A DNA stretch of 64,000 bases from Alphaproteobacteria bacterium (lineage in GTDB: Bacteria; Pseudomonadota; Alphaproteobacteria; Micropepsales; Micropepsaceae), in NCBI GenBank assembly GCA_024236055.1, contig JACKLF010000002.1:558001-622000 (forward strand), in the 5' to 3' direction. Positions 43,048 through 51,863 of this stretch are shown here, piece after piece. Below the pieces are notes generated by a model, which was not told the origin of the DNA, did no database searches, and worked only from the letters and a program-made list of their open reading frames with translations. Each line of letters starts with the position of its first letter. Position 1 is the first letter of the stretch. Position numbers and translations under genes: made by a program.

Positions 43048-44457
43048 TCAGAGAGTCCTGACATCCGTCAGCTTGCCGGTCACGGCGGCGGCAGCGGCCA
43101 TCGCCGGCGACACCAGATGGGTGCGCCCGCCGCGGCCCTGGCGGCCCTCGAAATTGCGGTTCGAGGTCGAGGCGCAGCGTTCGCCTTCCTTCAGCTTGTC
43201 GGCGTTCATCGCCAGGCACATGGAGCAGCCCGGATCGCGCCATTCGAAACCGGCCTCCAGGAACACCTTGTCCAGGCCTTCTTCCTCGGCCTGGTTCTTC
43301 ACCAGGCCCGAGCCGGGCACGACGATGGCGTTGACGCCGTCGGCCACCTTGCGGCCCTTGGCGATCTCGGCGGCGGCACGCAGATCCTCGATGCGGCCAT
43401 TGGTGCACGAGCCGATAAAGACATGATCGACCTTGATGTCGGTCAGCTTCTGGTTCGCGGCGATGCCCATATATTCGATCGCGCGGGTGGCGGCGTCGCG
43501 CTTGTGCGCGTCGGCCATCTTGGCCGGATCGGGCACGCTTTCTGTGATCGGCAGCGCCTGTTCGGGCGAGGTGCCCCAGGTCACCATCGGTACGATGTCG
43601 CGCGCATCCAGCGTCACTTCCACGTCGAACGTCGCGTCCGCATCGGAATGCAGGGTGCGCCAATAGGCTTCCGCCTGTTCCCAGGCCCCGGCCTTGGGCG
43701 CGCGCGGGCGGCCCTTCACATATTCGATGGTGGTGTCGTCGACCGCGATCAGACCGGCGCGCGCGCCGCCCTCGATCGTCAGGTTGCACAGGGTCATGCG
43801 CCCTTCCATGGAAAGGCCGCGCACCGCCTCGCCGGCATATTCGATGACATAGCCGGTGCCGCCCGCGGTGCCGATCTTGGCGATCACGGCCAGGGCGATG
43901 TCTTTGGCGGTCACGCCTTCGGGCAGCTTGCCGTTCACGGTGACGCGCATGTTCTTGGACGGCTGGGCGCGCAGGGTCTGGGTGGCCAGCACATGCTCGA
44001 CTTCCGATGTGCCGATGCCGAAGGCCAGCGCGCCAAACGCGCCATGGGTGCTGGTATGGCTGTCGCCGCACACGATGGTGGTGCCTGGCAGGGTCCAGCC
44101 CTGTTCCGGGCCGATGATGTGCACGATGCCGGCGCGCACATCGTCCATGGCGAAATATTCCACGCCGAATTCGGCGGTGTTCTTCTTCAGCGCCTCGACC
44201 TGGGCGCGGCTTTCCGGGTCGGTGATGCCCTGGTCGCGGTCCTTGGTCGGCACGTTATGGTCGGCCACCGCCAGGGTCAGTTCGGGGCGGCGCACCTTGC
44301 GGCCGGTGTTGCGCAGGCCCTCAAAGGCCTGGGGGCTGGTCACTTCGTGCACCAGATGCCGGTCGATATAGAGAATGGGCGTCTCGCCGGGCGGCGCGGC
44401 CACCAGATGGGCATCCCAGATCTTATCGTAGAGGGTTTTCGGCAGCGTCTTGGCCAT
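43048..44457 (-). CDS. leuC: 3-isopropylmalate dehydratase large subunit
   Basis: 469-residue aconitase-family subunit of leucine biosynthesis, which isomerises 2- to 3-isopropylmalate with LeuD. The three cysteine ligands of the [4Fe-4S] cluster are in FIGSCTNGR and PGCSMCLAMN. CGDSHTSTHGAFG, EGPR-type active-site and NRNFEGRQGRGGRTHLVSP segments are also conserved. Length is normal. leuD does not follow it; the next gene downstream is unrelated, so the small subunit must be elsewhere in the genome. Confidence 0.95.
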   Translation of the reverse strand: MAKTLPKTLYDKIWDAHLVAAPPGETPILYIDRHLVHEVTSPQAFEGLRNTGRKVRRPELTLAVADHNVPTKDRDQGITDPESRAQVEALKKNTAEFGVEYFAMDDVRAGIVHIIGPEQGWTLPGTTIVCGDSHTSTHGAFGALAFGIGTSEVEHVLATQTLRAQPSKNMRVTVNGKLPEGVTAKDIALAVIAKIGTAGGTGYVIEYAGEAVRGLSMEGRMTLCNLTIEGGARAGLIAVDDTTIEYVKGRPRAPKAGAWEQAEAYWRTLHSDADATFDVEVTLDARDIVPMVTWGTSPEQALPITESVPDPAKMADAHKRDAATRAIEYMGIAANQKLTDIKVDHVFIGSCTNGRIEDLRAAAEIAKGRKVADGVNAIVVPGSGLVKNQAEEEGLDKVFLEAGFEWRDPGCSMCLAMNADKLKEGERCASTSNRNFEGRQGRGGRTHLVSPAMAAAAAVTGKLTDVRTL

Positions 44458-44508
44458 GGTCGAACTCGTTGAAATATTATTGCGCGCCCGGCTGGGGGCG
44501 GGGGCTTA

Positions 44509-44535
44509 CATATAAGCCTTGGGGACAAGGTTCAA
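44509..44535 (-). promoter_or_regulatory. Possible leuC promoter
   Basis: On the minus strand TTGAAC and TATATG are separated by 15 bases, about 50 bases before the leuC ATG. The spacing is short for a housekeeping promoter, so support is weak. The region up to 44713 contains GC-rich inverted repeats but no gene. Confidence 0.3.
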
Positions 44536-44713
44536 TGCTGGCGGGCGGATGGCAGCCCAGCGCCAGCCGGGCCAACCGCCCCCACGGAAGCGACGGGCAA
44601 TATTGGCCAAAAGGCAAAGCCCCAACTGGGCGCGACCGCGCCCCGGCGGTGGTCCGCCGCCCCCGCGGAGGCGGCGGGCGGAGCCCGCTCGCCGTGAGCG
44701 AAATAGAGAGCCC

Positions 44714-44908
44714 CTACCGCTGGGTGAAGTAGAGCACCAGCATGATGATCACGATGGCCACGAACTGGGCCAGGATGCGGATGCGCATCAGCTTGTTGGA
44801 CCAGCTGGCGGCGACCGCCCCGCCCTTCCAAAGGGTATAGAGGCCCAGGCACAGGACCACGAAAACCACGCCGACCGCGACGGCGACAAGGGCTTTACCG
44901 ATCATCAT
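44714..44908 (-). CDS. Twin-transmembrane HIG1-domain protein
   Basis: 64-residue inner-membrane protein with two hydrophobic helices (about 3-27 and 43-61). The loop WKGGAVAASWSNKLMRIRILAQ matches the HIG1 (hypoxia-induced) pattern common in small alphaproteobacterial membrane proteins and in mitochondrial respiratory supercomplex factors. It may affect cytochrome oxidase assembly or respiratory complexes; this is from the family. It lies upstream of leuC on the same strand. Confidence 0.75.
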   Translation of the reverse strand: MMIGKALVAVAVGVVFVVLCLGLYTLWKGGAVAASWSNKLMRIRILAQFVAIVIIMLVLYFTQR

Positions 44909-44967
44909 GGGGCTCTATATCCGCCCGCCGGGACGCCAACACAAGCGCCCCAGGGCCGCACCCGGCC

Positions 44968-45441
44968 TCAAGCAAGGGCGTCGATCTGCTCTTCGCTAAA
45001 ATTGCCCGGAACGATGGTGACGGGAATGTTCTGGATCGAGTTGACGAACAGCGACACCAGCGGGCCCGGCCCTTCCTTGGCGGTTCCCATGCCCAGCACC
45101 AGGATGGAGATGTCCTTGTCGTCCTTCAGAAGCTGGATCAGGCAGTCGGTGACAGGCCCGTAAGGAATGACCAGTTCGGGGATGATCCCGCCCAGATCGT
45201 TCACCAGCTTGGCGGCCTCGAACAGCATGGCCTCGGCCTGGGCGTGGGCCTCGTCGCGCATGATCTCCTCGACCCCGCGCCATTGCTGGAAGTCGGGCGG
45301 CTCGGCCACGCACATCAGGGTGACGCGCCCGCCGGTATGCTGGGCGCGGCGGGTGGCAAAGCGCAGCGCCACCCGGCATTCCGCCGAATCGTCGATCACG
45401 ACCAGGAATTTACGCGGAGACCGCGAGGACGGGCTGCTCAT
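44968..45441 (-). CDS. Universal stress protein (UspA family)
   Basis: 157-residue cytoplasmic single-domain Usp. It begins KFLVVIDDSAECRVALRFATRRA, as in the family, and ends VSLFVNSIQNIPVTIVPG. The ATP-binding loop G-x2-G-x9-GS is only partly kept (LGMGTAKEGPGPLVS), so nucleotide binding is uncertain. Such proteins help survival under nutrient or oxidative stress. It lies between mutS and the HIG1 protein, on the same strand as both. Confidence 0.85.
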   Translation of the reverse strand: MSSPSSRSPRKFLVVIDDSAECRVALRFATRRAQHTGGRVTLMCVAEPPDFQQWRGVEEIMRDEAHAQAEAMLFEAAKLVNDLGGIIPELVIPYGPVTDCLIQLLKDDKDISILVLGMGTAKEGPGPLVSLFVNSIQNIPVTIVPGNFSEEQIDALA

Positions 45442-45499
45442 GGGGGCGAACGCTAGCCGATTGCGAGGGGCATTTCACCTCCCCCCCGCCAGACACCGC

Positions 45500-48190
45500 C
45501 TAACCCGGGGGAAGCTTCTGCTTCAGACTGTAGAGCAGTTCCAGCGCCTCCTTGGGGCTGAGCGCATCGGGCTCGATCCCCTTCAGCGCCTCTTCCACCT
45601 GACTGGTCTTGGGCACCGGCGCCGACGCGCCGAACAGCGGCAGGTCGTCGATCCGCGCCAGCGGCTTGTGGCCTTCACGGCCTTCTTCCAGCGCCGCCAG
45701 CACCTCGCCGGCGCGCGCGACCACCGCATCGGGCAGACCCGCCAGCTTGGCGACATGAATGCCATAGCTGCGGTCGGCGGTGCCCGCCACCACCTCATGC
45801 AGGAAGATGATGCTGTCTTTCCATTCCTTCACCTTCATGGTGTAGGCCGCCATCGCGGGCAGTCTTTCGCTCAAGGCCACCATCTCGTGATAATGGGTGG
45901 CGAACAGCGCGCGGCTCTTGTTGGCCTCATGCAGATGCTCCGCCGCCGCCCAGGCGATGGCCAGGCCGTCATAGGTGGCGGTGCCGCGCCCGATCTCGTC
46001 CAGGATCACAAGGCTGCGCGCCGTCGCCTGGTTCAGAATGGCCGCCGTCTCCACCATCTCGACCATGAAGGTGCTGCGCCCCGCCGCCAGGTCGTCGCCT
46101 GCGCCGACGCGGGAAAACAGCCGGTCGACGATGCCGATATGGGCATGTTCGGCGGGCACGAAGCTGCCCATCTGGGCCAGGATGGCGATCAGCGCATTCT
46201 GGCGCAGGAAGGTGGACTTGCCCGCCATGTTGGGGCCGGTGACCAGCCACAGCCGTCCATCCGCGCCCGGCGACAGGTCGCAATCATTGGGCACGAAAGG
46301 CCCGCCATTGGCGGCAGCCAGCGCGGCTTCCACCACCGGGTGCCGCCCGCGCGCGATCCGGAAAGACAGGCTGTCATCCATCTTCGGCCGCACATAGCGC
46401 GCTGCCACCGCCAGTTCGCCCAGCGCGGCATCGACATCCAGCACGCCCAGCGCCTCGGCAATCGCGCTCAGCGCCTCGCCATGTTCCAGCGCCAGCAACG
46501 TCATTTCCTCGAACAGCGCGGTTTCCAGCGCCAGCGCCTGTTCGCCCGCCTCGGCGATGCGCGATGCCAGGCTGGCCAGTTCGTCGGTGGAAAAGCGCAC
46601 CGCGCCCGCCATGGTCTGGCGATGGCGGAACAACTCTTTATCCGCCATCAGCTTGTCGGCATGGGCCTGGGGCACTTCGATGAAATAGCCCAAAACGCCA
46701 TTGTGCTTGATCTTGAGCTGGGTGACGCCGGCGGCGCTGCGATACTTGCTTTCCAGTCCCGCGATCACCCGGCGCGATTCATCGCGCAGCGCCCGCAGCT
46801 CGTCCAATGGCGGATGCGCGCCTGTCTTTATGAAGCCGCCATCGCGGGACAGATAGGGTGGCTCTTCCACCAAAAGAAATTCCAGCCGGTCCGACAGGCG
46901 CGACACGGCGGCGATGTTCTGGGTCAGTCCTTCGACCGCACCCAGCGCCTCGCCCGCCAGTTCCGCCCGGTTCAGGTGATCGCGCAGGGCACGCGAGGCT
47001 TTCACCCCATCGCGCAGATTGGCCAGGTCGCGCGGGCCGCCACGCGCCACCGAAAGACGCCCCAGCGCGCGGGCGATGTCGGGTGCGGCGCGCAGCGCCT
47101 CGCGCGCGCGGCGGCGCAGTTCGGCATCGGCAGCAAAGGAAGTCACCGCATCATGGCGGGCGCCAATCGCGGCCACATCGGTCAGCGGCGCGGCCAGCCT
47201 TTGCGCCAGCATGCGCGCCCCCGCCGCCGTCACGGTGCGATCAATCCCGGCCAGCAGCGAGCCCGCGCGCTGGCCGCCCAATGTCTGGGTCAGTTCCAGG
47301 TTGCGCCGGGTCGCCGCATCGATGCCCATGAAATGCGCCGGGGCTTCGCGGCGCACCCGCTGCAGCGCGACCTTGCGCCCCTTCTGGGTCAGGTCCAGAT
47401 AGGCCACCAGCGCGCCCGCCGCCGACAGTTCGGCGCGCGAAAACGCGCCCAGCCCATCCAGCGACAGCATGTCGTAATGGGCCTTCAGCGCCCGTTCGCC
47501 GCTGCCCGAGTCAAAGCGCGAAGCCGGCAGCGGCGACAGCGCCGTGCCCAGCGCCCTGAACAGCGCCGCCAGGTCTTCCTGGGCCAGCAGCGCATCGGGC
47601 AGCAGCAGTTCGCGCGGGGCCAGCCGCGCCAGTTCGGTGCCGATCTGCTCGCGCGCCACCTGGGCGACGGAAAATTCCCCCGTCGACATGTCGGCCGAGG
47701 CGATGGCGAAATCGCCGCCGCTGCGCCCCAGCGCCGCCAGCAGGTTGGCGCTGCGCGCCTCCAGCAGCGCATCTTCGGTCAGGGTGCCGGGCGTGACCAG
47801 CCGCACCACCTGGCGTTCCACCACCGACTTGGCGCCGCGCTTCTTGGCCTCGGCCGGGTCCTCGGTCTGCTCGCAGACCGCGACGCGATAGCCCTTGCGG
47901 ATCAGCTTCTCCAGATAGGATTCGGCGGCATGCACGGGCACCCCGCACATGGCAATGTCCTCGCCCAGATGCTTGCCGCGCTTGGTCAGGGCGATATCCA
48001 GCGCCTCGGCGGCCTTTGCTGCATCCGCGAAAAACAGTTCGTAGAAATCGCCCATGCGATAGAACAGCAGATAGCCCTCATGGGCCGCCTTGATGGTCAG
48101 GTACTGCGCCATCATGGGCGTGGCATCGCCGATGCCCGGAATGTCGGGCGGCGCTTCTGCAGACTGTATACGGTCGGCGACTTCGCTCAT
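45500..48190 (-). CDS. mutS: DNA mismatch repair protein MutS
   Basis: 896-residue mismatch-recognition ATPase. The N-terminal mismatch-binding domain has FYRMGDFYELFF (the mismatch-reading Phe and Glu), and GVPVHAAESYLEKLI follows. The C-terminal ATPase domain has GPNMAGKSTFLRQNA (Walker A), LVILDEIGRGTATYDG (Walker B and D loop) and FATHYHE. I chose the ATG at 48190; the open frame continues upstream to 50431 but only as the reverse of the malic enzyme gene. Divergent from maeB across 150 bases, a usual order in alphaproteobacteria. Confidence 0.96.
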   Translation of the reverse strand: MSEVADRIQSAEAPPDIPGIGDATPMMAQYLTIKAAHEGYLLFYRMGDFYELFFADAAKAAEALDIALTKRGKHLGEDIAMCGVPVHAAESYLEKLIRKGYRVAVCEQTEDPAEAKKRGAKSVVERQVVRLVTPGTLTEDALLEARSANLLAALGRSGGDFAIASADMSTGEFSVAQVAREQIGTELARLAPRELLLPDALLAQEDLAALFRALGTALSPLPASRFDSGSGERALKAHYDMLSLDGLGAFSRAELSAAGALVAYLDLTQKGRKVALQRVRREAPAHFMGIDAATRRNLELTQTLGGQRAGSLLAGIDRTVTAAGARMLAQRLAAPLTDVAAIGARHDAVTSFAADAELRRRAREALRAAPDIARALGRLSVARGGPRDLANLRDGVKASRALRDHLNRAELAGEALGAVEGLTQNIAAVSRLSDRLEFLLVEEPPYLSRDGGFIKTGAHPPLDELRALRDESRRVIAGLESKYRSAAGVTQLKIKHNGVLGYFIEVPQAHADKLMADKELFRHRQTMAGAVRFSTDELASLASRIAEAGEQALALETALFEEMTLLALEHGEALSAIAEALGVLDVDAALGELAVAARYVRPKMDDSLSFRIARGRHPVVEAALAAANGGPFVPNDCDLSPGADGRLWLVTGPNMAGKSTFLRQNALIAILAQMGSFVPAEHAHIGIVDRLFSRVGAGDDLAAGRSTFMVEMVETAAILNQATARSLVILDEIGRGTATYDGLAIAWAAAEHLHEANKSRALFATHYHEMVALSERLPAMAAYTMKVKEWKDSIIFLHEVVAGTADRSYGIHVAKLAGLPDAVVARAGEVLAALEEGREGHKPLARIDDLPLFGASAPVPKTSQVEEALKGIEPDALSPKEALELLYSLKQKLPPG

Positions 48191-48340
48191 GCGGCGAACA
48201 TAGCAGACCTGCGCGCCTCTGCTTGCCTTCATGCTTGATTGGGGCGTGGCGCAATGGCACTGGCCACGGTTATTCTGTGGAAAATTACCGCTCCCATCGC
48301 ACCAGAAAATACGACCAAGAAATCTGACAGGTAGAGAAAC

Positions 48341-50602
48341 ATGACCCGCCCGTCCTTCACCGAAGACGAAGCCCTGGCCTTTCACGCCGGCGCCAAGCCC
48401 GGCAAGCTGGAAATCGTTCCCACCAAGCCCATGGCGACCCAGCGCGACCTGTCCCTGGCCTATTCGCCGGGCGTGGCAGTGCCGGTGCTGCGGATCGCGG
48501 AAAATCCCGAACTGGCCTTCGACTACACCACCCGGGGCAACCTGGTGGCGGTGATTTCCAACGGCACCGCGATCCTGGGGCTGGGCGATCTGGGGCCGCT
48601 GGCCTCCAAGCCGGTGATGGAAGGCAAGTCGGTGCTGTTCAAGCGCTTCGCCGATGTGAACTCCATCGACCTGGAGCTGGACACCAAGGATGTCGACGCC
48701 TTCGTCAATGCGGTGCGCTATCTGGGCCCCAGCTTCGGCGGCATCAACCTGGAGGACATCAAGGCCCCCGACTGTTTCATCATCGAGCAGCGGCTGCGCG
48801 AGCTGATGGATATTCCGGTTTTTCACGACGACCAGCACGGCACCGCCATCATCAGCGCGGCGGGCGTGATCAACGCCGCCCACCTGACCGGGCGGGCGAT
48901 GGAAGACCTGAAGGTGGTGTGCAACGGCGCGGGCGCGGCGGGCATCGCCTGCATCGAACTGCTCAAGTCGATGGGCGTGAAGTCCGAGAATGTGATCCTG
49001 TGCGACACCAAGGGCGTGGTCTATCGCGGGCGCGAGCAGGGCATGAACCAGTGGAAAAGCGCCCATGCGGTGGAAACCAGGGCGCGCACGCTGTCCGACG
49101 CCATGGTCGATTGCGACGTCTTCCTGGGCCTGTCGGCCAAGGGCGCGCTGACGCCCGACATGCTGCGCTCCATGGCCAAGGCGCCGATCGTGTTCGCCAT
49201 GGCCAATCCCGACCCGGAAATCACCCCCGAAGATGCCCAGGCGGTGCGCAGCGACGTGATCATCGCCACCGGCCGGTCGGACTATCCCAACCAGGTCAAC
49301 AATGTCCTGGGCTTCCCCTATATCTTCCGCGGCGCGCTGGATGTGCGCGCCACCGCCATCAACGAGGCGATGAAGATCGCCGCCGCCGAGGCGATCGCGG
49401 CGCTGGCGCGCGAGGATGTGCCCGACGAAGTCGCAGCCGCCTATCGCGGCGCGCGCCCGGTTTATGGTCCCGACTACATCATCCCCTCGCCCTTCGATCC
49501 GCGCCTGATCTCGAAAGTGTCGGCGGCGGTGGCCAAGGCGGCGATGGACACGGGCGTCGCGCGCCGCCGCATCGAGGACATGGAAGCCTATGAATACGAA
49601 CTGTCGGCGCGGCTGGACCCGTCGGCGGCGCTGTTCCAGCAGGTGACCGGCGCGGTGCGCGCCAAGCCCAAGCGCGTGGTCTTTGCCGAGGGCGAGGAAG
49701 ACAGCGTGATCCGCGCTGCCGCCGCCTTCCAGAATGGCGGGCTGGGCCAGGCGCTGCTGGTGGGCCGCCCCGATGTGGTCAAGGCGGGGCTGCGCAAGGC
49801 CGGCCTGGCCGAGGACCTGCTCAAGATCTGCGTGCCCTTTTCGGCGGAAGAGGCCAAGCCCTATATCGACGCGCTGTACGCCCGCATCCAGCGGCGCGGC
49901 GGGCTGTACCGCGACGCGGTGCGCATGGTCACCAACGACCGCAACATCTATGCCGCCTCCATGCTCAAGGCGGGCGATGCCGACGCGATGGTGACGGGCG
50001 TGACCCGCAACTATGCCACCGCCCTTGCCGATGTGCGCACCGTGCTGGACCCGCCGCCGGGCCAGCGCGCCGTGGGGCTTCAGGTCGTGTTCGCCAAGGG
50101 CCGGCTGGTGCTGATCGCCGACACCTCGGTGACCGAGATGCCCACCGCCGAACAGTTGGCCGACATCGCCATGCAGGCCGCCGCCACCGCGCGGCGCTTC
50201 GGCCTGACCCCGCGCGTGGCGCTGCTGGCGTCTTCCACTTTCGGCTTTCCGCGTTCCGAACGCAGCGAACGCATCATCGAGGCGGTGCAGATTCTGGAAA
50301 ATCGCGGCGTCGATTTCGAATATGACGGCGAAATGGCGGTGGACGCGGCGCTGGACCGGGAGAAGCTGGCGCTTTATCCCTTTGCCCGCATCACCGACAC
50401 CGCCAATGTGCTGATCATGCCGGCGGTGCATTCGGCCTCCATCTCCACCAAGCTGCTGCAGCAGATGAGCAATGCCAGCGTGATGGGCCCGATGCTGGTG
50501 GGGCTGGAGAAGTCGGTGCAGATCGCGCCCCTGGGCGCGCGCATGAGCGAGATCTACAATGCCGCGGTGATCGCCTTACGATATCAACAGGTAGCAGTAT
50601 GA
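48341..50602 (+). CDS. maeB: NADP-dependent malic enzyme with phosphotransacetylase-like domain
   Basis: 753-residue fusion enzyme. Residues about 1-430 are the malic enzyme part (YSPGVAVPVL, HDDQHGTAII, the NAD(P) site VVCNGAGAAGIACIEL, and FAMANPDPEI). Residues about 440-753 are a phosphotransacetylase-like domain (VFAEGEEDSVIRAA, ..., SASISTKLLQQM) that is thought to be regulatory, sensing acetyl-CoA. It decarboxylates malate to pyruvate and makes NADPH, linking the TCA cycle to gluconeogenesis, and pairs in function with pckA at 59.6 kb. Confidence 0.95.
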   Translation: MTRPSFTEDEALAFHAGAKPGKLEIVPTKPMATQRDLSLAYSPGVAVPVLRIAENPELAFDYTTRGNLVAVISNGTAILGLGDLGPLASKPVMEGKSVLFKRFADVNSIDLELDTKDVDAFVNAVRYLGPSFGGINLEDIKAPDCFIIEQRLRELMDIPVFHDDQHGTAIISAAGVINAAHLTGRAMEDLKVVCNGAGAAGIACIELLKSMGVKSENVILCDTKGVVYRGREQGMNQWKSAHAVETRARTLSDAMVDCDVFLGLSAKGALTPDMLRSMAKAPIVFAMANPDPEITPEDAQAVRSDVIIATGRSDYPNQVNNVLGFPYIFRGALDVRATAINEAMKIAAAEAIAALAREDVPDEVAAAYRGARPVYGPDYIIPSPFDPRLISKVSAAVAKAAMDTGVARRRIEDMEAYEYELSARLDPSAALFQQVTGAVRAKPKRVVFAEGEEDSVIRAAAAFQNGGLGQALLVGRPDVVKAGLRKAGLAEDLLKICVPFSAEEAKPYIDALYARIQRRGGLYRDAVRMVTNDRNIYAASMLKAGDADAMVTGVTRNYATALADVRTVLDPPPGQRAVGLQVVFAKGRLVLIADTSVTEMPTAEQLADIAMQAAATARRFGLTPRVALLASSTFGFPRSERSERIIEAVQILENRGVDFEYDGEMAVDAALDREKLALYPFARITDTANVLIMPAVHSASISTKLLQQMSNASVMGPMLVGLEKSVQIAPLGARMSEIYNAAVIALRYQQVAV

Positions 50603-51758
50603 GTGGTCAACGCCTGACTGAAGATTTTTGTCAAAACACCACAAAATTCTTTTGCAGCGTGCAACGCTCCCCACAACTAAAAAATGCCGCAGGAAAAGGA
50701 TAACACGTTGCCATTTTCTGTGAAGGCATTGAGCTCTGGCATATCATCGGTATCACAGGAAATTTCGCAGCGTCGATTTATTGTTCCGTGCACCCCAGGT
50801 TTCCGAAGGCCTACTCTGATTACTCTGAGATGGACTGATTCCGAATGACATATTATTGGTGAATGGGGCGAGAAAAAATGGCGAACAGTCCTTTGAAGCA
50901 TGGATGAAGGCTCTCCAGTTTATGGGTCCACCACCACTCCCAAGATGGGGTCGAAGAAGATTTGGACTGGGAGTTCGATCCAGAAGTCCTCAGCCGCAGG
51001 TCAAATAAAGCCCTCGCGCTGAATATGCAGATGACAGGTCAAATGACTTACCGTTTTTTATCGGACCAGCCAAGCGCATAAGTGGATAAAGATACAGTTG
51101 GTATCGAACTGAAATCCATCAGGAAACCCGCTGGCGCGAATTTCCTATTCTACCGATGCACCCAGCATATTCTGACCATCGTGGAATAAGTCCGCGCAGC
51201 CTGTTGGTATATTGACAACATCCGGCGATGCGCCCATGATCGCGCAGACCTCGCCGCGTTGGCGATGTAGATCTACGACGGAAATATTGATGCGGCTGCA
51301 TTACTCAACGACCAGACGCTACAAAGCTAAGTGCTCTAATATCGAAAATTCAAAGCAAGCGAGTTTTCTTACATCAAGACATATAACCTCAGCGCAAAAG
51401 TTAGGGATGCAGAACAATGTCCTTTCACTTTAACAAAGATATCTCGAATAAGGATCGAACTGGCACTCTAATTCAGTTGGGTGAAAGAAATCTTACAGGG
51501 GAACGTCTCAGCAGAGCACCTACAAAAATGATCTCAGTTCTACAATTCATGGACGGCATCAGGATGGTGAGATCATCCAGCGCTGACCGTTACATCCGCA
51601 TTCCCAACAAGAGCGCTTTCGATCCGGACTGGGAAGTCGGCTACATGGAACAGAGTGGTGGAGATGTTCTCGGCTGGGCGAACAGGAAGCTGGGCAGCTT
51701 CCCGGTTCATCGCTGGGTGGTAAGCTTCAGCGGACGCCGCTATCTTTATCGAAGTCAC

Positions 51759-51805
51759 GGAGCGACCGGCGAACCGGAGCAGGCGCGAGTCCGTCCGGCG
51801 CGACC
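51759..51805. repeat. GCGACCGGCGA-type short repeat, copy 2
   Basis: GGAGCGACCGGCGAACCGGAGCAG is the left part and CCGTCCGGCGCGACC the right part. A third copy follows 10 bases later. The copy at 36550 near tRNA-Thr has the same ends. Confidence 0.55.
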
Positions 51806-51815
51806 ATTCAAAATA

Positions 51816-51859
51816 GCGCGACCGGCGAACCGGAGCAGAGCTGATCCGTCGGCGCGACC
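51816..51859. repeat. GCGACCGGCGA-type short repeat, copy 3
   Basis: Direct copy of the preceding element (GCGCGACCGGCGAACCGGAGCAG ... CCGTCGGCGCGACC) with a few changes. It ends five bases before the first recognisable codons of the M20 peptidase relic, where that gene's missing N-terminus should be. Confidence 0.55.
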
Positions 51860-51863
51860 GACC

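Larger units (their letters stand above)
50603..51863. other. AT-richer gene-poor region, nothing recognised
   Basis: Between maeB and the M20 relic lies about 1.26 kb with clearly lower GC than either side and AT-rich codons. All frames have frequent stops. The longest open frames (50677-50901 on -, 51417-51938 on +) lack good ribosome sites and match no family I know. Fragments of possible protein sequence occur in shifting frames, as in a decayed gene. It looks like transferred or decaying DNA. Two short repeats of the GCGACCGGCGA type are at its right end. Confidence 0.6.

Noticed and set aside
44536..44713. GC-rich palindromes between leuC and the HIG1 gene as a possible riboswitch
   Set aside because: I could not match any known riboswitch core; the inverted repeats look like ordinary GC-rich intergenic sequence.
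48191..50431. Upstream extension of the mutS frame through the malic enzyme gene
   Set aside because: It is the reverse of maeB. MutS similarity begins at the ATG at 48190.
50677..50901. 74-codon minus-strand frame in the AT-rich island
   Set aside because: No ribosome site, no recognised domain, and the surrounding region is broken in all frames.
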